Below are positions 1-5,198 of a stretch of 14,831 nt of DNA, in pieces. The position numbers were made by a program, and so were the translations under genes. The stretch spans positions 1 to 14,831 of the forward strand of contig JAEWSL010000051.1 in the NCBI GenBank assembly GCA_023398295.1, read 5' to 3'. The notes under the pieces were generated by a model. That model ran no database searches and was not told the origin of the DNA. It saw only the letters and a program-made list of their open reading frames with translations. The stretch's first letter is position 1; each line of letters starts with the position of its first letter. This stretch comes from Elusimicrobiota bacterium. GTDB lineage: Bacteria; Elusimicrobiota; Elusimicrobia; Elusimicrobiales; Elusimicrobiaceae.

Positions 1-123
1 GCGTATGGCGTGCAGTTGGCGCGCAAGACAGAAGTGGAAGATTGCTTCCGAGTGTCGGCAATTTGGGAAGGCAAGCCCTTCCCAAACTGCCGACCTCGCG
101 CAAAGAAGACTTTTATTTTATAA
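1..123 (+). CDS. C-terminal fragment of an unidentified protein (5' end outside the window)
   Basis: Reading frame 1 is open from the left edge to a TAA at 121-123 and gives 40 residues. It has gene-like composition: acidic and basic residues are mixed, there are two cysteines, and it ends in the basic stretch CRPRAKKTFIL. I do not recognise the family. An overlapping frame (5-199) is also open but has no ribosome binding site, so I prefer the frame that enters from the edge. A strong inverted repeat (54-94) lies inside this reading frame, so the last 25 or so codons could instead be a terminator or an inserted palindrome that happens to be open. Confidence 0.35.
   Translation, partial: AYGVQLARKTEVEDCFRVSAIWEGKPFPNCRPRAKKTFIL
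54..94. repeat. 18-bp inverted repeat (hairpin) with 5-nt loop
   Basis: The arms 54-71 and 77-94 pair at 17 of 18 positions around the loop CAAGC. The single mismatch is A61 opposite C87. The right arm is followed by a GC-rich stretch and only a weak T-rich run (110-120), so it is not a textbook intrinsic terminator. It overlaps the end of the partial gene at the left edge. Confidence 0.7.
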
Positions 124-240
124 CGACAAAAGCAAAAAACCGTGTGTAGTAATCTTTTGTTTAACCGAAGAAGCGAAGCTTGTAATTCGCCTTTCTTAGC
201 TTATTTGCCAAGGGTGCGCCCAAGCGCACAACCAAAAGAA

Positions 241-290
241 TGGAAAATTGTGCGCCTGATACTACCTGTTGTTAACACCAAACCGCCGTT
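241..290 (+). repeat. Dispersed repeat, copy A
   Basis: This stretch aligns without gaps to 451-500 (39 of 50 bases identical, offset exactly 210 bp). The last 20 bases (271-290, GTTAACACCAAACCGCCGTT) recur perfectly as the reverse complement at 14615-14634, and similarity there continues outward through a shared AAATTGTGCGCC. The copy is followed by GACA, which creates a TTGACA at 289-294, but no -10 box lies at the right distance and no gene follows. Confidence 0.75.
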
Positions 291-355
291 GACATAGCCG
301 TTCGTGGAACGCCCATTTGTAATACCTTGTGTGATTTTCTGATTTTGGATATAGT

Positions 356-437
356 TTTGATTTTTTTCAAGTGCAGCGTACCAACGAAGAAGGGAGCGTA
401 GCGACAACTCGGTACGCTAGTCTTGGAAAAAATCAAA
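356..437. repeat. 82-bp palindromic element 1
   Basis: The 27-base arms 356-382 and 411-437 form an imperfect stem: 11 bp of AT pairs (TTTGATTTTTT with AAAAAATCAAA), one G-U, CAAG with CTTG, a 3-bp internal loop, then AGCGTACC with GGTACGCT. The loop is 28 bases. The T-run is on the 5' arm and the A-run on the 3' arm on both strands, which is the wrong polarity for an intrinsic terminator. The same design recurs at 3121-3207. Confidence 0.75.
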
Positions 438-450
438 AATAGCCCAAAAG

Positions 451-500
451 CAGAAAATTGTTCACCTGACACTATCTTCTTTTAATTCCAAACCGCCGTT
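451..500 (+). repeat. Dispersed repeat, copy B, directly upstream of the plsY promoter
   Basis: The stretch is 39/50 identical to 241-290, with the last 13 bases (CCAAACCGCCGTT) unchanged. Its 3' end falls 18 bp before the TATAAT of the plsY promoter, so the final CCGTT occupies the position of the -35 region. Copy E at the right end has the same relation to the lpxL promoter. Confidence 0.75.
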
Positions 501-531
501 ATATTCAAATAGTTTTTGTATAATATAGGTA
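497..531 (+). promoter_or_regulatory. plsY promoter, apparently leaderless
   Basis: A perfect TATAAT (519-524), preceded by TTTTTG, lies only 6 bp before the ATG at 531. A transcript starting 6-8 bp after the -10 box would begin at or next to the ATG. There is no Shine-Dalgarno sequence. The -35 is weak (CGTTAT, 497-502, 16-bp spacer). Confidence 0.6.
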
Positions 532-1178
532 TGACTATAGTATTACTTCTAACAGCCTATCTGGTGGGGGCAATCCCCTCGGGCTACCTCATAGCCAAGA
601 AGTTAAAAGGCATTGATATTCGCGATTACGGCTCCGGCAATCCGGGGACCGCAAACGTTTACAGGATTGTCGGCAAAAGGGCGGGGTGGGCAACTTTCGC
701 CTGCGACGCGCTTAAGGGCGCAGCCGCCGTTATGCTTGCCAAAATATTTGCTCCGCAGCAGGATACTCTTGCGATGCTCTGCGGGTTTGTGGCTATTTGC
801 GGGCATATGTGGACGGTTTTCCTCAAATTCAGAGGCGGCAAAGGCGTTGCGACCTCAGCGGGCGTCTTTGGCGCGCTGCTGCCGCTGCCTACGCTTATCT
901 GCTTTTGTTTATTTGCCATAATAGTTTGGGCTACGGGGCGCATTTCCCCGGGGTCTATTGCGGCAGCCGCGGCTTTGCCGATAACAAGCTTCCTCGTCGG
1001 GGAATATCCTTTAAGCTACAAGCTCATAAGCGTTGTAGTTGCCGCTATTGTTATCTACAAACATATACCCAATATAAAAAGAATGCTCGGCCATCAGGAG
1101 CTTGTTTTTGAAGACGGCACAAAAAAAGATTTATCAAAAGAAAATAAAATCAACGGGAAAAAAGATGAAACTAAATAA
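531..1178 (+). CDS. plsY: Glycerol-3-phosphate acyltransferase PlsY
   Basis: PlsY is an integral membrane enzyme that transfers the acyl group from acyl-phosphate to glycerol-3-phosphate, the first acylation in phospholipid synthesis. The 215-residue protein is of normal family length and mostly hydrophobic. It shows the three cytoplasmic motifs: GSGNPGTAN (34-42, with the preceding basic DIRDY), KFRGGKGVATSAG (99-111), and HIPNIKRMLGHQE (from residue 178). I chose the ATG at 531. A TTG at 516 in the same frame would overlap the TATAAT box and add five residues without a ribosome binding site. The gene leads an operon and overlaps gpsA by 14 bp, which pairs the enzyme making glycerol-3-phosphate with the one using it. 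The last 30 or so residues are highly charged and lie in the overlap region. Confidence 0.96.
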   Translation: MTIVLLLTAYLVGAIPSGYLIAKKLKGIDIRDYGSGNPGTANVYRIVGKRAGWATFACDALKGAAAVMLAKIFAPQQDTLAMLCGFVAICGHMWTVFLKFRGGKGVATSAGVFGALLPLPTLICFCLFAIIVWATGRISPGSIAAAAALPITSFLVGEYPLSYKLISVVVAAIVIYKHIPNIKRMLGHQELVFEDGTKKDLSKENKINGKKDETK

Positions 1179-2160
1179 AGCAACGGTACTCGGCGCGGGC
1201 GTTTGGGGCAGCGTTATTGCGCAGCATTTGGCCAAATTGGGCTGCAAAGTGAGCCTTTGGGAATATTCTAAAGACTTGCTGGCAAAACTTCAAAGTCTTA
1301 ATGGCGCGCACCCGCATATACCGGATTTTTGCTTTCATCAAAACATTACGCTTACCGGCGACGAAAACGCCGCCCTTGAAGATACCGATTTAGTAGTCTG
1401 CGTTATTTCCTCAAAGGCGGTGCGTTCCTTTTTCAAAAAAATTGCGCCGCTGCTGGGGGGCAAAAACATACCCGTCATCAACGCCTCAAAAGGTCTTGAG
1501 GATAAAACTTTTAAGACGATGAGCGAGATTATTGAAGAAGAAGTTCCCTCTCTCAAAGGGCAGGTTTTTGCTTTCAGCGGGCCCAGTTTTGCCCTTGAGG
1601 TTGCCCGCGACATACCCACCAAAATAATTTTAGCCGGACACAACGGCGTGCTTATGGGCGAACTTAAGGAAGCCTTAAGCAAGGCCCCCATAATCCTTGA
1701 AACTTCCTACGACAGAAGGGGCGCGGAATACGGCGGCGCGGTTAAAAACGTTGTTGCCATAGGCTGCGGTTTGCTTGACGGCATCGGCGACGGCGCGAAC
1801 ACCAAAGCCGCGCTTTTGACGCAGGCCATGCAGGAAATGGGCGCAATTATGACAAGCCAAAACTGCACTATGGAAGCCGTCTACGGCCTTTGCGGTTTGG
1901 GCGACGCGGTGCTTACGGGAATGTCTGCCATATCGCGTAACAGAAGATTGGGCGAAAAACTGGGCCAAGGGCTTACTTTGGAGCAGGCAAAAGAGCAGGT
2001 GGGCACTATCGCCGAGGGCGCAAATTCCGTCCAAAGCGTTTACGATCTGATACAAAAAAATAAATTACACTGCCCTGTTATCACCGCAATTTGGCGCATT
2101 GTAATTAAGGCCGATAAACCGCGCGTTCTGATGCAGGCTTTGGGTTTCCCCCAGAGATAG
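1165..2160 (+). CDS. gpsA: Glycerol-3-phosphate dehydrogenase [NAD(P)+] GpsA
   Basis: GpsA reduces dihydroxyacetone phosphate to sn-glycerol-3-phosphate in the cytoplasm, the substrate for PlsY encoded just upstream. The 331 residues match the usual length. The Rossmann dinucleotide motif GAGVWG is at 10-15. Further family signatures are NASKGLE (107-112), the GPSFALEVA segment (139-147), and the C-terminal catalytic helix with GGAVKNV (Lys194 expected to be catalytic), then GDGANTKAAL and GLCGLGD. I start at the ATG at 1165, preceded by a purine-rich GGGAAAAAAG. The frame is open further upstream (TTG at 1102), but that extension is lysine-rich, lies inside plsY, and precedes the normal family N-terminus. 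A 30-bp gap separates it from hup. Confidence 0.97.
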   Translation: MKLNKATVLGAGVWGSVIAQHLAKLGCKVSLWEYSKDLLAKLQSLNGAHPHIPDFCFHQNITLTGDENAALEDTDLVVCVISSKAVRSFFKKIAPLLGGKNIPVINASKGLEDKTFKTMSEIIEEEVPSLKGQVFAFSGPSFALEVARDIPTKIILAGHNGVLMGELKEALSKAPIILETSYDRRGAEYGGAVKNVVAIGCGLLDGIGDGANTKAALLTQAMQEMGAIMTSQNCTMEAVYGLCGLGDAVLTGMSAISRNRRLGEKLGQGLTLEQAKEQVGTIAEGANSVQSVYDLIQKNKLHCPVITAIWRIVIKADKPRVLMQALGFPQR

Positions 2161-2190
2161 CAAAAACGCAGATTTAAGACGGAGGCGCAA

Positions 2191-2469
2191 ATGACAAAAG
2201 ACGACCTTATCAAACACTTATCCCTGCATATGCTTGACAGGCAGCAGGCCAAAATTGCCGTTGATAAGACTTTAGATATCATCAAAACCGCGCTTAAAGA
2301 GGGAGATAAAGTAGTGCTCTCCAACTTCGGCACGTTTAGGGTAAAACACTCCTCCCCGATAACTTTGAAAAACCCTAAAACGGGGGAGCAGATACCTGTT
2401 CCTTCTAAGACGCGCGTGCGCTTTAAGCCTTCGGAAAATATGCTTAAAACGGGCGAAACGGATAAATAA
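2191..2469 (+). CDS. HU/IHF-family nucleoid DNA-binding protein
   Basis: This is a 92-residue small basic protein of the HU/IHF family, which binds the DNA minor groove as a dimer and bends DNA. The N-terminal helical dimerisation half begins MTKDDLIKHL. The beta-arm region shows the family pattern FGTFRV, then LKNPKTGEQIPVPSKTRVRFKP, with the conserved NPxTGE and the intercalating-proline loop region. A strong ribosome binding site GGAGG (2181-2185) precedes the ATG. The usual arginines and glycine of the arm (RxxRxGRNP) are replaced by a Ser/Pro/Thr/Leu-rich stretch, so DNA affinity may differ. Whether it acts as HU or as an IHF subunit cannot be read from sequence alone. It overlaps the next gene by one base (TAATG), suggesting translational coupling. 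Confidence 0.93.
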   Translation: MTKDDLIKHLSLHMLDRQQAKIAVDKTLDIIKTALKEGDKVVLSNFGTFRVKHSSPITLKNPKTGEQIPVPSKTRVRFKPSENMLKTGETDK

Positions 2470-2822
2470 TGAATTTAGAAACTTTGCAAAATAAAGATTA
2501 TTTTACCATAGGCGAAGTAAGCCGCTTAAGCGGCGTGCCGCCTTATACCATAAGGTATTGGGAGAAGACTTTTGGCCTCGTAAAACCGATACGCAAAGAG
2601 TCCCTGCACCGCCGTTACACCAAGGCCGATATCAACACGATTTTATCAATTAAAGAACTTATTTATAAACATAAAATGACGCTTGAAGGCGCAAAAAAAC
2701 ATCTCAACCGTTTTTTGGCGCTCGGCGCAAAACCGAAGGAAGAGAACTCTTTTTATAACGTAAAAGATTTGAATTTTCTTAAGGAAATCCGCGATACCCT
2801 TTCACAAATCATCAAAGAATGA
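2469..2822 (+). CDS. MerR-family transcriptional regulator
   Basis: This 117-residue protein has an N-terminal winged helix-turn-helix of MerR type: FTIGEVSRLSGVP (12-24), the IRYWEKTFGLVKPIR recognition and wing region (28-42), and RRYTKADI (48-55), followed by helices containing KMTLEGAKKHL. The C-terminal part is short and lacks a recognisable effector domain or metal-binding cysteines. It therefore resembles the small MerR-like proteins often encoded next to ihfA/hup rather than metal sensors. The start ATG shares its A with the stop codon of the HU/IHF gene. Target genes cannot be inferred. The stop codon lies inside a hairpin and a likely tRNA promoter. Confidence 0.9.
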   Translation: MNLETLQNKDYFTIGEVSRLSGVPPYTIRYWEKTFGLVKPIRKESLHRRYTKADINTILSIKELIYKHKMTLEGAKKHLNRFLALGAKPKEENSFYNVKDLNFLKEIRDTLSQIIKE

Positions 2823-2828
2823 TAAAAT
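2801..2828 (+). promoter_or_regulatory. Probable promoter of the tRNA-Pro genes
   Basis: TTCACA (2801-2806, one mismatch to TTGACA) is 16 bp from TAAAAT (2823-2828). Transcription would start near 2836, about 50 bases before the first tRNA. The promoter overlaps the end of the MerR gene. Confidence 0.4.
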
Positions 2829-2866
2829 ATATATGCGGCACCTGCGGCGCGCAGGCAGTTTATCAT
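2819..2866. repeat. Nested hairpin at the end of the MerR gene
   Basis: ATGATAAA (2819-2826) is complementary to TTTATCAT (2859-2866). Inside it, CCTGC (2841-2845) pairs with GCAGG (2851-2855). No T-run follows, so it is not an obvious terminator. The outer arm contains the MerR stop codon and overlaps the putative tRNA -10 box. Confidence 0.5.
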
Positions 2867-2885
2867 ACGGCGCGCGCAGACATAT

Positions 2886-2957
2886 CGGGGAGTGGCTTAG
2901 TGGTATAGCGCTCGCTTGGGGTGCGAGAGGTCCCGAGTTCGATTCTCGGCTCCCCGA
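2886..2957 (+). tRNA. tRNA-Pro (anticodon GGG)
   Basis: The 72-nt cloverleaf is complete. The acceptor stem CGGGGAG pairs with CTCCCCG and the discriminator is A. The D arm has 3 bp with GG in the loop. The anticodon stem CTCGC/GCGAG carries the loop TTGGGGT, giving anticodon GGG. The T arm is CCGAG-TTCGATT-CTCGG. CCA is not encoded, so CCA must be added after transcription. A T-run follows (from 2960). Confidence 0.95.
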
Positions 2958-3002
2958 TGTTTTTTCTTCTGAAAGTCTGCTGTAAGCAGTATCCCGCGGC
3001 GT

Positions 3003-3019
3003 CCTGCCGCAAAGTAATT
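3003..3019 (+). repeat. Partial outlying copy of the CCTGCCGCAAAG repeat between the two tRNAs
   Basis: CCTGCCGCAAAGTAATT (3003-3019) matches 3252-3268 except for two A/T differences. The bases before it (TCTGCTGTAAGC...) resemble the TCTGCTATGGCG that precedes the 3252 copy. It looks like a decayed third copy of the 69-bp unit found at 3213-3350. Confidence 0.4.
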
Positions 3020-3022
3020 TTA

Positions 3023-3095
3023 CGGGGCGTAGCGCAGCTGGTAGCGCGCACGGTTCGGGACCGTGAGGTCGTGGGTTCAAATCCCGCCGCCCCGA
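3023..3095 (+). tRNA. tRNA-Pro (anticodon CGG)
   Basis: The 73-nt cloverleaf has acceptor stem CGGGGCG with CGCCCCG and discriminator A. The D stem is GCGC/GCGC. The anticodon stem CACGG/CCGTG carries the loop TTCGGGA, giving anticodon CGG. The T arm is GTGGG-TTCAAAT-CCCGC with one G-T pair. CCA is not encoded. The gene lies 65 bp after the GGG isoacceptor and is followed by a T-run (3099-3104) that may help terminate transcription. Confidence 0.95.
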
Positions 3096-3120
3096 CTCTT
3101 TTTTACTTCGGCTTTTTGGT

Positions 3121-3207
3121 AAATTTTGATTTTTTTTGAACTGCGGATACCTCCGCCCTACGGGCGCGTTAACCCGGTATTCCTTGTTCAAAACAAAATC
3201 AAAATTT
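3121..3207. repeat. 87-bp palindromic element 2
   Basis: The arms 3121-3151 and 3176-3207 pair over 13 bp (AAATTTTGATTTT with AAAATCAAAATTT), then, after a one-base bulge, over 8 bp (TTTTGAAC with GTTCAAAA). A 5-bp internal loop follows, then ATACC with GGTAT. The apical region holds a small stem, GCCC-TAC-GGGC (3155-3165). The order of modules matches the element at 356-437: AT-rich outer stem, CAAG/GAAC block, internal loop, TACC stem, GC-rich tip. The left arms share TTTGATTTTTTT and TGC(A)G-TACC. Confidence 0.75.
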
Positions 3208-3212
3208 TCTCA

Positions 3213-3350
3213 AAAATCCTCGTAAAAACCATCTGCTATGGCGTACGGCTGCCTGCCGCAAAGAAAATTAAAAATACGCACAAAATCCTCGTAAAAAGGG
3301 TTTCTTTTAACGTATGGCTGGTCTTGCCGTAAATAATTACAGAGTGCCTT
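3213..3350. repeat. 69-bp degenerate tandem repeat, two units
   Basis: AAAATCCTCGTAAAAA occurs identically at 3213-3228 and 3282-3297. At the same 69-bp offset, CGTACGGCTG (3242-3251) matches CGTATGGCTG (3311-3320), and TGCCGCAAAGAAAATT matches TGCCGTAAATAATT. The second unit ends at the stop codon of the minus-strand pilin gene. Read on the minus strand the two units are in one open frame, because 69 is a multiple of 3, and repeat the peptide FYEDF. Confidence 0.6.
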
Positions 3351-3807
3351 TTGCGTCAAGTTCTTCGCAGATTTCTTTTTGTGCAGCGGTAGAATGTCCG
3401 GAAGCATAAACGGCGCAGCGAATTTTGGTGGGCGCATCGGGCCGCGTGTAAAGCCAGTAAGAACTTCCGACGTAAGGCCCCCTGTTTGCTACGGCAAGAT
3501 ATACTGTGGAGCCCGCCCCTCCCGGCGAGTAAATAAAATTCTTAGTCTGCACTCTTTTATCGGAAAGTACGCTGCCGTCTATACGGATGTCCAGAGCGTC
3601 TAAATCTCCGACGGCGGCATAAGCGCCCGTCGCCATATAATAACGCTGGTTTGCCTGAGTGATTTGATTGACTAAAGTTACGGCCTCTGCCATAATAGAC
3701 CTTTCTGTTGCTTTCCTGTACTGCGGCAGCGCAATTGCGGCAAGTATGGCTATAATTAAAACTACAATAAGCATTTCAATTAAAGTGAACCCTTTATAAT
3801 TTTTCAT
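3337..3807 (-). CDS. Type IV pilin-like protein (PilE/PilA type)
   Basis: The 156-residue prepilin has a class III signal: a short basic leader MKNYKG, cleavage G6/F7, then FTLIE (mature Phe1 and Glu5, here E11) and a hydrophobic helix through ALPQY (26-30). The rest is a short globular head with a C-terminal cysteine pair, C131 and C147, likely forming the disulphide-bounded loop typical of pilins. It would be processed by a prepilin peptidase and assembled into a type IV pilus or pseudopilus; no assembly genes are in the window. The ribosome binding site GAGGT sits 4-5 bases before the ATG. It is divergent from a second pilin gene. The two share the N-terminal helix and the NQRYYxAxGxY segment but differ in the head, consistent with diversification of duplicated pilins. 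Confidence 0.93.
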   Translation of the reverse strand: MKNYKGFTLIEMLIVVLIIAILAAIALPQYRKATERSIMAEAVTLVNQITQANQRYYMATGAYAAVGDLDALDIRIDGSVLSDKRVQTKNFIYSPGGAGSTVYLAVANRGPYVGSSYWLYTRPDAPTKIRCAVYASGHSTAAQKEICEELDAKGTL

Positions 3808-3833
3808 AATTTACCTCATAATCCTTCCGTTAA

Positions 3834-3862
3834 AGTTTACAAAAAAAGTATGTCTGTTGCAA
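3834..3862 (-). promoter_or_regulatory. Candidate promoter for the minus-strand pilin gene
   Basis: On the minus strand TTGCAA (3862-3857) is 17 bp from TAAACT (3839-3834), with TTTG immediately before the -10 hexamer as in the other promoters of this window. Transcription would start about 20 bases before the ATG. Confidence 0.4.
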
Positions 3863-3870
3863 AAAGATGT

Positions 3871-3898
3871 TTAACGGCAAAATAAATATTTGTATAAT
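3871..3898 (+). promoter_or_regulatory. Candidate promoter for the plus-strand pilin gene
   Basis: TATAAT at 3893-3898 is preceded by TTTG and by TTAACG (3871-3876) with a 16-bp spacer. It predicts a leader of about 60 bases containing the AAGGGG ribosome binding site. It lies between the divergent pilin genes and overlaps neither coding region. Confidence 0.5.
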
Positions 3899-3965
3899 AA
3901 AATAGCAGCATAAAACCTCCAATGTTTTCGGCATCTTCTTACGGCATATATTTTAAGGGGAAAAT

Positions 3966-4475
3966 ATGAAAGAAAAACTAATTAAAGAAAGTATTAACAA
4001 TAAAGCGTTTACGCTTATAGAATTATTAATTGTCGTCTTAATAATCGGAATACTTGCCGCAATTGCCCTGCCGCAGTATCAGCTTGCGCGTGACAAGGCA
4101 AAGTTTTCCACGATGATGGAATTGGCAAACGCGTTAATGTTTGCCAACCAAAGGTATTATCTGGCAAATGGCAGTTATACCGGAGATGTTACCGTACTGG
4201 ATATTGATTTGCCCGGCTCCTCAATTCTGACAGGGAACAAATATTACTATTTTGATTGGGGCGGGCAGTGCGGTCTTACAAATAGTAATGGCAACGGCGG
4301 CTGCCTGATGTACTTTTCAGAAGGTACAGATAATGTCCAGTATCAGTTTTCTACAACTTCCCAGTCTAAAAGATGCATGGCCTCTAACAGCCGAGGATAC
4401 CGTCTTTGCGGAGCTATGACGGGAAACACTGCCGGCGGAGTAAGCGGAATTTGGACTTGGTATGCTTTCCAATAA
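3966..4475 (+). CDS. Type IV pilin-like protein with alanine before the cleavage site
   Basis: The 169-residue prepilin has a 14-residue charged leader (MKEKLIKESINNKA), then FTLIE (mature Glu5 = E19), a hydrophobic helix and ALPQY (34-38). The residue before the predicted cleavage is Ala14 rather than the near-invariant glycine. The head shares NQRYYLANGSY with the neighbouring pilin but then diverges. It carries four cysteines in two pairs (C102/C113, C137/C148) and a Gly/Asn-rich loop between the first two. The ribosome binding site AAGGGG precedes the ATG with normal spacing. It ends 3 bp from the convergent lptB stop codon. A structural or minor pilin is likely; the export or assembly machinery is not in the window. 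Confidence 0.9.
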   Translation: MKEKLIKESINNKAFTLIELLIVVLIIGILAAIALPQYQLARDKAKFSTMMELANALMFANQRYYLANGSYTGDVTVLDIDLPGSSILTGNKYYYFDWGGQCGLTNSNGNGGCLMYFSEGTDNVQYQFSTTSQSKRCMASNSRGYRLCGAMTGNTAGGVSGIWTWYAFQ

Positions 4476-4478
4476 ATC

Positions 4479-5198
4479 TTACATCTTAAAATCGTGGCCC
4501 AAATAAAATTTGCGTGCGTTTACATCGTTAAGTAGGGTTTGCTGGTCGCCCTCAACTAAGATTTTGCCGTCGTAAATAAGGTAGGCGCGCTCGGTAAGGG
4601 GCAGGGTTTCGCGCACGTTATGGTCGGTAATTAAAATACCGATGCCTTTGTCTTTAAGCTTAAAAATCATTTGGCGCAGTTCTGATACTGTGATGGGATC
4701 TATGCCGACAAAAGGCTCGTCCAACAAAATAATTTTAGGGTTGCTTATCATGCAGCGCGCAATTTCCATGCGGCGTTTTTCCCCGCCCGATAAGGCCCAC
4801 GCTTTTTGCTTGGCAAGTTTGCTTAAGCCAAATTCTTCAAGCAACTGCGCAACGCGCTCTTTTTGTTTTTGTTTATCGGACTCAATGCGCTCCAAAATGG
4901 CAAGCAGGTTTTGCTCCACGCTTAACCCGCGGAAAATGGTAGGCTCCTGCGCAAGATAACCGAGGCCGTATCTAGCGCGCTCGTACATTGGCAGTTTTGT
5001 TACGTCTTTGCCGTCTATAAAAACGCGGCCTGCCGTAGGCTTTATAAAACCCACAAGCATATAAAAACTTGTTGTTTTGCCCGCGCCGTTTGGGCCTAAA
5101 AGCCCCACGATTTCGCCGCTTTTTACGTTAATGTCAACGCCTTTTACAACTTTACGGTCTTTATAAGATTTTTCAATGCCGCAAGATTTAAGTTCCAT
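4479..5198 (-). CDS. lptB: LPS export ABC transporter ATP-binding protein LptB
   Basis: LptB is the cytoplasmic ATPase that, with LptF and LptG, extracts LPS from the inner membrane and pushes it along the LptC-LptA bridge. The 239-residue protein has Walker A GPNGAGKT (35-42), Q-loop Q84, signature LSGGE (136-140), Walker B IILLDEP (156-162) and H-loop H193. The LptB-specific pattern DEPFVGIDPI and the ITDHNVRETL segment, followed by RAYLIYDGKILVEG, separate it from amino-acid ABC ATPases. It starts immediately after the lptA stop codon with no gap and is the last gene of the cluster. LptF and LptG are not seen here. It ends only 3 bp from the convergent pilin gene. Confidence 0.97.
   Translation of the reverse strand: MELKSCGIEKSYKDRKVVKGVDINVKSGEIVGLLGPNGAGKTTSFYMLVGFIKPTAGRVFIDGKDVTKLPMYERARYGLGYLAQEPTIFRGLSVEQNLLAILERIESDKQKQKERVAQLLEEFGLSKLAKQKAWALSGGEKRRMEIARCMISNPKIILLDEPFVGIDPITVSELRQMIFKLKDKGIGILITDHNVRETLPLTERAYLIYDGKILVEGDQQTLLNDVNARKFYLGHDFKM

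Larger units (their letters stand above)
124..515. other. Repeat-rich intergenic region, no gene seen
   Basis: No reading frame here has both a ribosome binding site and protein-like composition; the open frames on the minus strand run through repeats. The region holds a small hairpin (GCGAA 173-177 with TTCGC 186-190, followed by CTTTCTT, possibly a weak terminator), another at 214-229 (GTGCG with CGCAC), two copies of a dispersed repeat ending in AAACCGCCGTT (about 241-290 and 451-500), and an 82-bp palindrome (356-437). Confidence 0.6.

Noticed and set aside
289..323. TTGACA with downstream TGTAAT as a promoter
   Set aside because: The spacer is 23 bp, too long for a sigma-70 promoter, and no gene follows on that strand before the next promoter.
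356..437. Intrinsic terminator
   Set aside because: The T-run is on the 5' arm and an A-run follows the hairpin on both strands, the reverse of a terminator.
201..472. Open minus-strand frames of 66-68 codons upstream of plsY
   Set aside because: They run through the dispersed repeat and the 82-bp palindrome, lack ribosome binding sites and have no protein-like pattern beyond the repeat-encoded NGGLVL segment.
241..500. CRISPR array or integron attC sites
   Set aside because: Only two copies are present here, with imperfect identity and a 160-bp separation; there is no spacer periodicity, no cas gene and no integrase gene.
2802..3191. 129-codon minus-strand frame across the tRNA region
   Set aside because: It is the antisense of two tRNA genes and includes tRNA-derived peptides; it is a shadow frame.
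3210..3437. 75-codon minus-strand frame with a repeated FYEDF peptide
   Set aside because: It overlaps the pilin gene out of frame and lacks a ribosome binding site. The peptide repetition follows from the 69-bp DNA repeat, so it is reported as a repeat and not as a gene.
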